This document shows positions 14,838-17,363 of a stretch of DNA of 17,363 nucleotides, piece after piece. Position numbers and translations under genes: made by a program. The stretch lies in assembly GCA_041394885.1 (NCBI GenBank), contig JAWKHI010000073.1:1-17363 (forward strand). The letters are read 5' to 3'. Source of the DNA: DSOI01 sp041394885 (GTDB lineage Bacteria > Acidobacteriota > Terriglobia > Bryobacterales > Bryobacteraceae). The number at the start of each line of letters is the position of its first letter. Position 1 is the stretch's first letter. The notes under the pieces were generated by a model. The model was not told where the DNA came from. It was given only the letters and a program-made list of their open reading frames with translations, and searched no databases.

Positions 14838-15176
14838 ATGAAGAAGATCGAAGCCATTATTCAGCCGTTCAAGCTCGAAGAGGTGAAGGAAGCTCTCAAG
14901 GCGATCGGCGTCGACGGGATGACCGTCACCGAAGTTCGCGGGCATGGCCGCCAGAAGGGCCACAATGAGGTCTACCGGGGCCAGGAATACATGGTGGACC
15001 TGCTGCCCAAGGTCAAACTCGAGCTCGTCGTTTCTTCGGCGCGGCTGGAAGAAGTGATCAAGACCGTGACCGCGGCGGCGCGGACCGGAAAAATCGGAGA
15101 CGGGAAGATTTTCGTGTATGACGTAGCCGAAGCAATCCGCATCCGCAATGACGACCGTGGAGAAACTGCACTCTAA
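14838..15176 (+). CDS. glnB: PII nitrogen regulatory protein, GlnB-like
   Basis: A 112-residue trimeric signal protein that binds ATP/ADP and 2-oxoglutarate and controls nitrogen targets. The T-loop (residues 37-55) is intact with Tyr51 in YRGQEYMVD, the site that GlnD uridylylates. The C-terminal signature TGKIGDGKIFVYDVAEAIRIR completes the nucleotide site. Details such as KKIEAII at the start, MVD at 52-54 and IFVYDVA favour GlnB over GlnK, while the location behind amtB is that typical of glnK; one protein may serve both jobs. Position 36 is His where enteric proteins have Phe. AGGAG sits 9 bases before ATG 14838. The 3' end overlaps the glnD start by 29 bases, so translation of the two is likely coupled. 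Confidence 0.96.
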   Translation: MKKIEAIIQPFKLEEVKEALKAIGVDGMTVTEVRGHGRQKGHNEVYRGQEYMVDLLPKVKLELVVSSARLEEVIKTVTAAARTGKIGDGKIFVYDVAEAIRIRNDDRGETAL

Positions 15177-17363
15177 ACAGGCGGAGAGCCGCCTCGAGAC
15201 AATTCGGACAGAGAGCGAACTCCTCCAACAGGAGTTCTTCTCTTCCCGTGACGCATCCGCCGTGCGAGTTCGCCGCACGGCGATGGTGGACGACGCGGTG
15301 GTGGAGGCATGGCGCCTCCACCTCGAGCCGGCCTTCGCCACGGGATTGGCCGTGCTGGCAGTGGGCGGCTACGGCCGCCAGGACCTTTTTCCGCACTCCG
15401 ACATCGATGTCCTCCTGCTGGTGGCCGAGCCGCCCTCGGGTGAGGGCAAGGAGGCGTTGTCGCGCTTCCTCCAAGCCATTTGGGATGCCTCACTGCGGCT
15501 CAGCCATTCGGTTCGTACCGTCCGTGAGTGCTGCGAACTGCACGAGCAGAATGTCGAACTCAACGTAAGCATTCTCGATCAGCGTTTCCTCTGTGGCGAT
15601 ACGGTCCTTTACGCCGATCTTTCCGCACGCCTGCCCCGCTTTTTGCAGTCGCAGCGGACTGCTCTGTCCCGGCACCTGTGCCGCCTCACCCATCAACGCC
15701 ACGCCAAATATCACGATACGATTCATCACCTCGAGCCGAACATCAAGGAGTCCCCGGGCGGCATGCGGGATCTGCACCTGATCGGCTGGCTCGACAAGCT
15801 GTGGGAAACAAGCGCCGCGGAAGAGCCGTACGTCGTCGCCGCCCGCGAGTTCCTTTCCGCTACCCGGTGCTTTCTGCACTACCGCAGCAATCGGGACAAC
15901 AATCAACTGAGCTTCGACGCGCAGGAAGAGATCGCCCCGGATGCCGCGGCCTACATGCGCCTCTATTTCCGCCATACTTGGGCAGTCTCGCGTGCCGCGC
16001 TACGCGCCATGGACACTTTCGAGTCCCGCGGCAACTCGCTATTGGCGGGCTTCCGCGACTGGCGCTCGCGGCTGTCGTCGAGCGAGTTCACCGTGGCCCG
16101 GGACCGCATTCTGTTTCGCTCGGCGCAGCAACTGACGCACGACCCTTCGCTCGCCTTGCGCCTGTTCGCCTTCGTCGGCCGCCACAAAATCGCCATCCAC
16201 GCCGAAACGGAGCGGCGGCTGCGGGAACACCTTCCGGCCCTCACCGAAGCCTTTCGCAACAATACCGCTCTCTGGACGGAACTGCGCGAGATCCTGCTGT
16301 TGCCGCATGCCTCCGCGGCGCTGCGCGCCATGCACGACACCGGCGTTCTCGGCGCGATCTTCCCGGAATGGGCCAGCATCGAGTGCTACGTCCTCCGCGA
16401 CTTCAACCATCGCTACACGGTGGACGAGCATACTCTCATCGCGATCGAGAACCTGGAGAAACTGCGGGACGGTAAGAGCCCTGACGGCGGACCGGCCGAT
16501 TCCCGCTTCCGCACGCTGATGGCAGGCATCGAAGACCAAGCACCGCTGTTGTTCGCGTTGCTGTTTCACGACACCGGCAAAGGCGTCGAAGACAGCGCCC
16601 ATGCCGCCGAATCGGCTCGCCTGGCCGCGGCCGCTGGCCGCCGGATCGGAATGCCCGAGCAGACCGTTCGGATGGTTACCTCGCTCGCCGACTGCCACTT
16701 GGTCCTCTCCTCGGCGATGACGGGACGGGACCTCGACGACCCGGCGACGCCGCGCTGGCTGGCAGACCGCGTTGGATTCATCGAAATCCTCAAGAATCTC
16801 ACCCTGCTCACCTATGCCGACACAAGCGCCGTTCATCCCACCGCGCTGACGCAGTGGCGGCGCGAACAGCTCTGGCGGGTGCATCGCACCGCGGAGCGCG
16901 AGTTGACCCGGGAGTTGGAAAATGACCGCATTCTGACCGCGGCTTCGAATGACCCCGATTGCGAACAGTTCCTCAAGGGCTTCCCCACGCGCTATCTCCG
17001 GATTCACACCAGTGAGGAGATTGCCTATCATCTCGAGTTGGAGGCGCAGCGCCGGGATGCCGGCATCGCGCTGAACGTTCGCAAGCAAGGCGGTGTCTAC
17101 GAACTCACCGTACTGGCCAAAGATAGGATCGCCCTGTTTTCCTCCATCGCCGGAGCGCTGGCCGGTTTCGGCATGAATATTCTGAAGGCGGAGGCGTTCG
17201 CCAATCAGCAAGGCACCGTACTCGACACTTTCGCGTTCGCGGACCCGCAACGCACGCTCGAATTGAATCCGCCCGAGATGGATCGCCTGCGCCAGACCAT
17301 AGAGCGAGTGCTGCTTGGCAAGAGCGACGTTCGCGCCCTACTCAAGAACCGGCCGCGTCCGCA
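15148..17363 (+). CDS. glnD: PII uridylyltransferase / uridylyl-removing enzyme GlnD (3' end missing)
   Basis: At least 738 codons, running off the right edge. It is the bifunctional glutamine sensor that adds UMP to PII Tyr51 when glutamine is low and removes it when high. Domains: nucleotidyltransferase with GGYGRQDLFPHSDID at residues 73-87 (catalytic Asp85 and Asp87); the GlnD-specific HHLEPNIKESPGGMRDL at 193-209; HRYTVDEHT near 421-429; HD hydrolase domain with FHDTGKG at 473-479; and a first ACT domain from about residue 651 (YELTVLAKDRIALFSSIAGAL). Family members carry a second ACT domain, which would lie outside the window. The N-terminus is shorter than in enteric GlnD. ATG 15148 lies inside the PII gene and has no clear Shine-Dalgarno; a GTG at 15157 is an alternative. 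All catalytic motifs visible are intact. Confidence 0.95.
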   Translation, partial: MTTVEKLHSKQAESRLETIRTESELLQQEFFSSRDASAVRVRRTAMVDDAVVEAWRLHLEPAFATGLAVLAVGGYGRQDLFPHSDIDVLLLVAEPPSGEGKEALSRFLQAIWDASLRLSHSVRTVRECCELHEQNVELNVSILDQRFLCGDTVLYADLSARLPRFLQSQRTALSRHLCRLTHQRHAKYHDTIHHLEPNIKESPGGMRDLHLIGWLDKLWETSAAEEPYVVAAREFLSATRCFLHYRSNRDNNQLSFDAQEEIAPDAAAYMRLYFRHTWAVSRAALRAMDTFESRGNSLLAGFRDWRSRLSSSEFTVARDRILFRSAQQLTHDPSLALRLFAFVGRHKIAIHAETERRLREHLPALTEAFRNNTALWTELREILLLPHASAALRAMHDTGVLGAIFPEWASIECYVLRDFNHRYTVDEHTLIAIENLEKLRDGKSPDGGPADSRFRTLMAGIEDQAPLLFALLFHDTGKGVEDSAHAAESARLAAAAGRRIGMPEQTVRMVTSLADCHLVLSSAMTGRDLDDPATPRWLADRVGFIEILKNLTLLTYADTSAVHPTALTQWRREQLWRVHRTAERELTRELENDRILTAASNDPDCEQFLKGFPTRYLRIHTSEEIAYHLELEAQRRDAGIALNVRKQGGVYELTVLAKDRIALFSSIAGALAGFGMNILKAEAFANQQGTVLDTFAFADPQRTLELNPPEMDRLRQTIERVLLGKSDVRALLKNRPRP

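Noticed and set aside
16039..17250. A 403-codon open frame antisense to glnD
   Set aside because: glnD in the sense frame carries the HD and ACT motifs across the same bases; the antisense product has no recognisable domain.

Overview
The window is GC-rich bacterial chromosome that most resembles Acidobacteriota of the Solibacteres/Bryobacterales type. The pointers are a very large Oar-like TonB-dependent receptor with an N-terminal carboxypeptidase-regulatory-like domain, a small secreted protein of a type common in that phylum, and an Npt-type permease. This placement comes from protein style only; the window has no rRNA. I see no tRNA, CRISPR array, transposase, integrase, phage gene or plasmid gene. 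Genes are tightly packed: no gene-free stretch reaches 300 bases, the longest being about 220 to 245 bases at 1570-1791, 11817-12050 and 13161-13403.

Left part (1-2871). The window opens in the 5' end of larC (minus), which makes the nickel-pincer cofactor. Next is a 456-residue membrane permease of the ATP/ADP-translocase (Npt/TLC) type (minus), then a divergent pair of unrecognised genes (plus), the second encoding a secreted protein.

Middle (2887-10304). A 1137-residue TonB-dependent receptor (minus) is divergent from miaA (plus; tRNA A37 dimethylallyltransferase). The two share a 97-base region holding a near-consensus promoter for the receptor. A small secreted protein follows miaA where hfq often lies in other bacteria. 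A radical SAM/SPASM protein (minus) and a class II CPD photolyase (plus) are then divergent, with start codons only 23 bases apart.

Right part (10374-17363) is a nitrogen module: Amt ammonium transporter 1 (minus), a beta-barrel porin of the BBP2 type (minus, with a strong intrinsic terminator), then on plus Amt transporter 2, a PII signal protein with the uridylylatable Tyr51, and glnD (PII uridylyltransferase/uridylyl-removing enzyme), which overlaps the PII gene and runs off the window. In family terms, the porin would admit a small solute to the periplasm, the two Amt proteins would move ammonium across the inner membrane, PII would sense ATP/ADP/2-oxoglutarate and gate Amt and other targets, and GlnD would modify PII according to glutamine.

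I find no clearly novel enzyme system. The most notable points are the outer-membrane porin embedded between two Amt paralogues of different subtype next to PII and GlnD, a GlnB-like PII in a GlnK-like position, and several regulatory-looking repeats and dyads in the intergenic regions.
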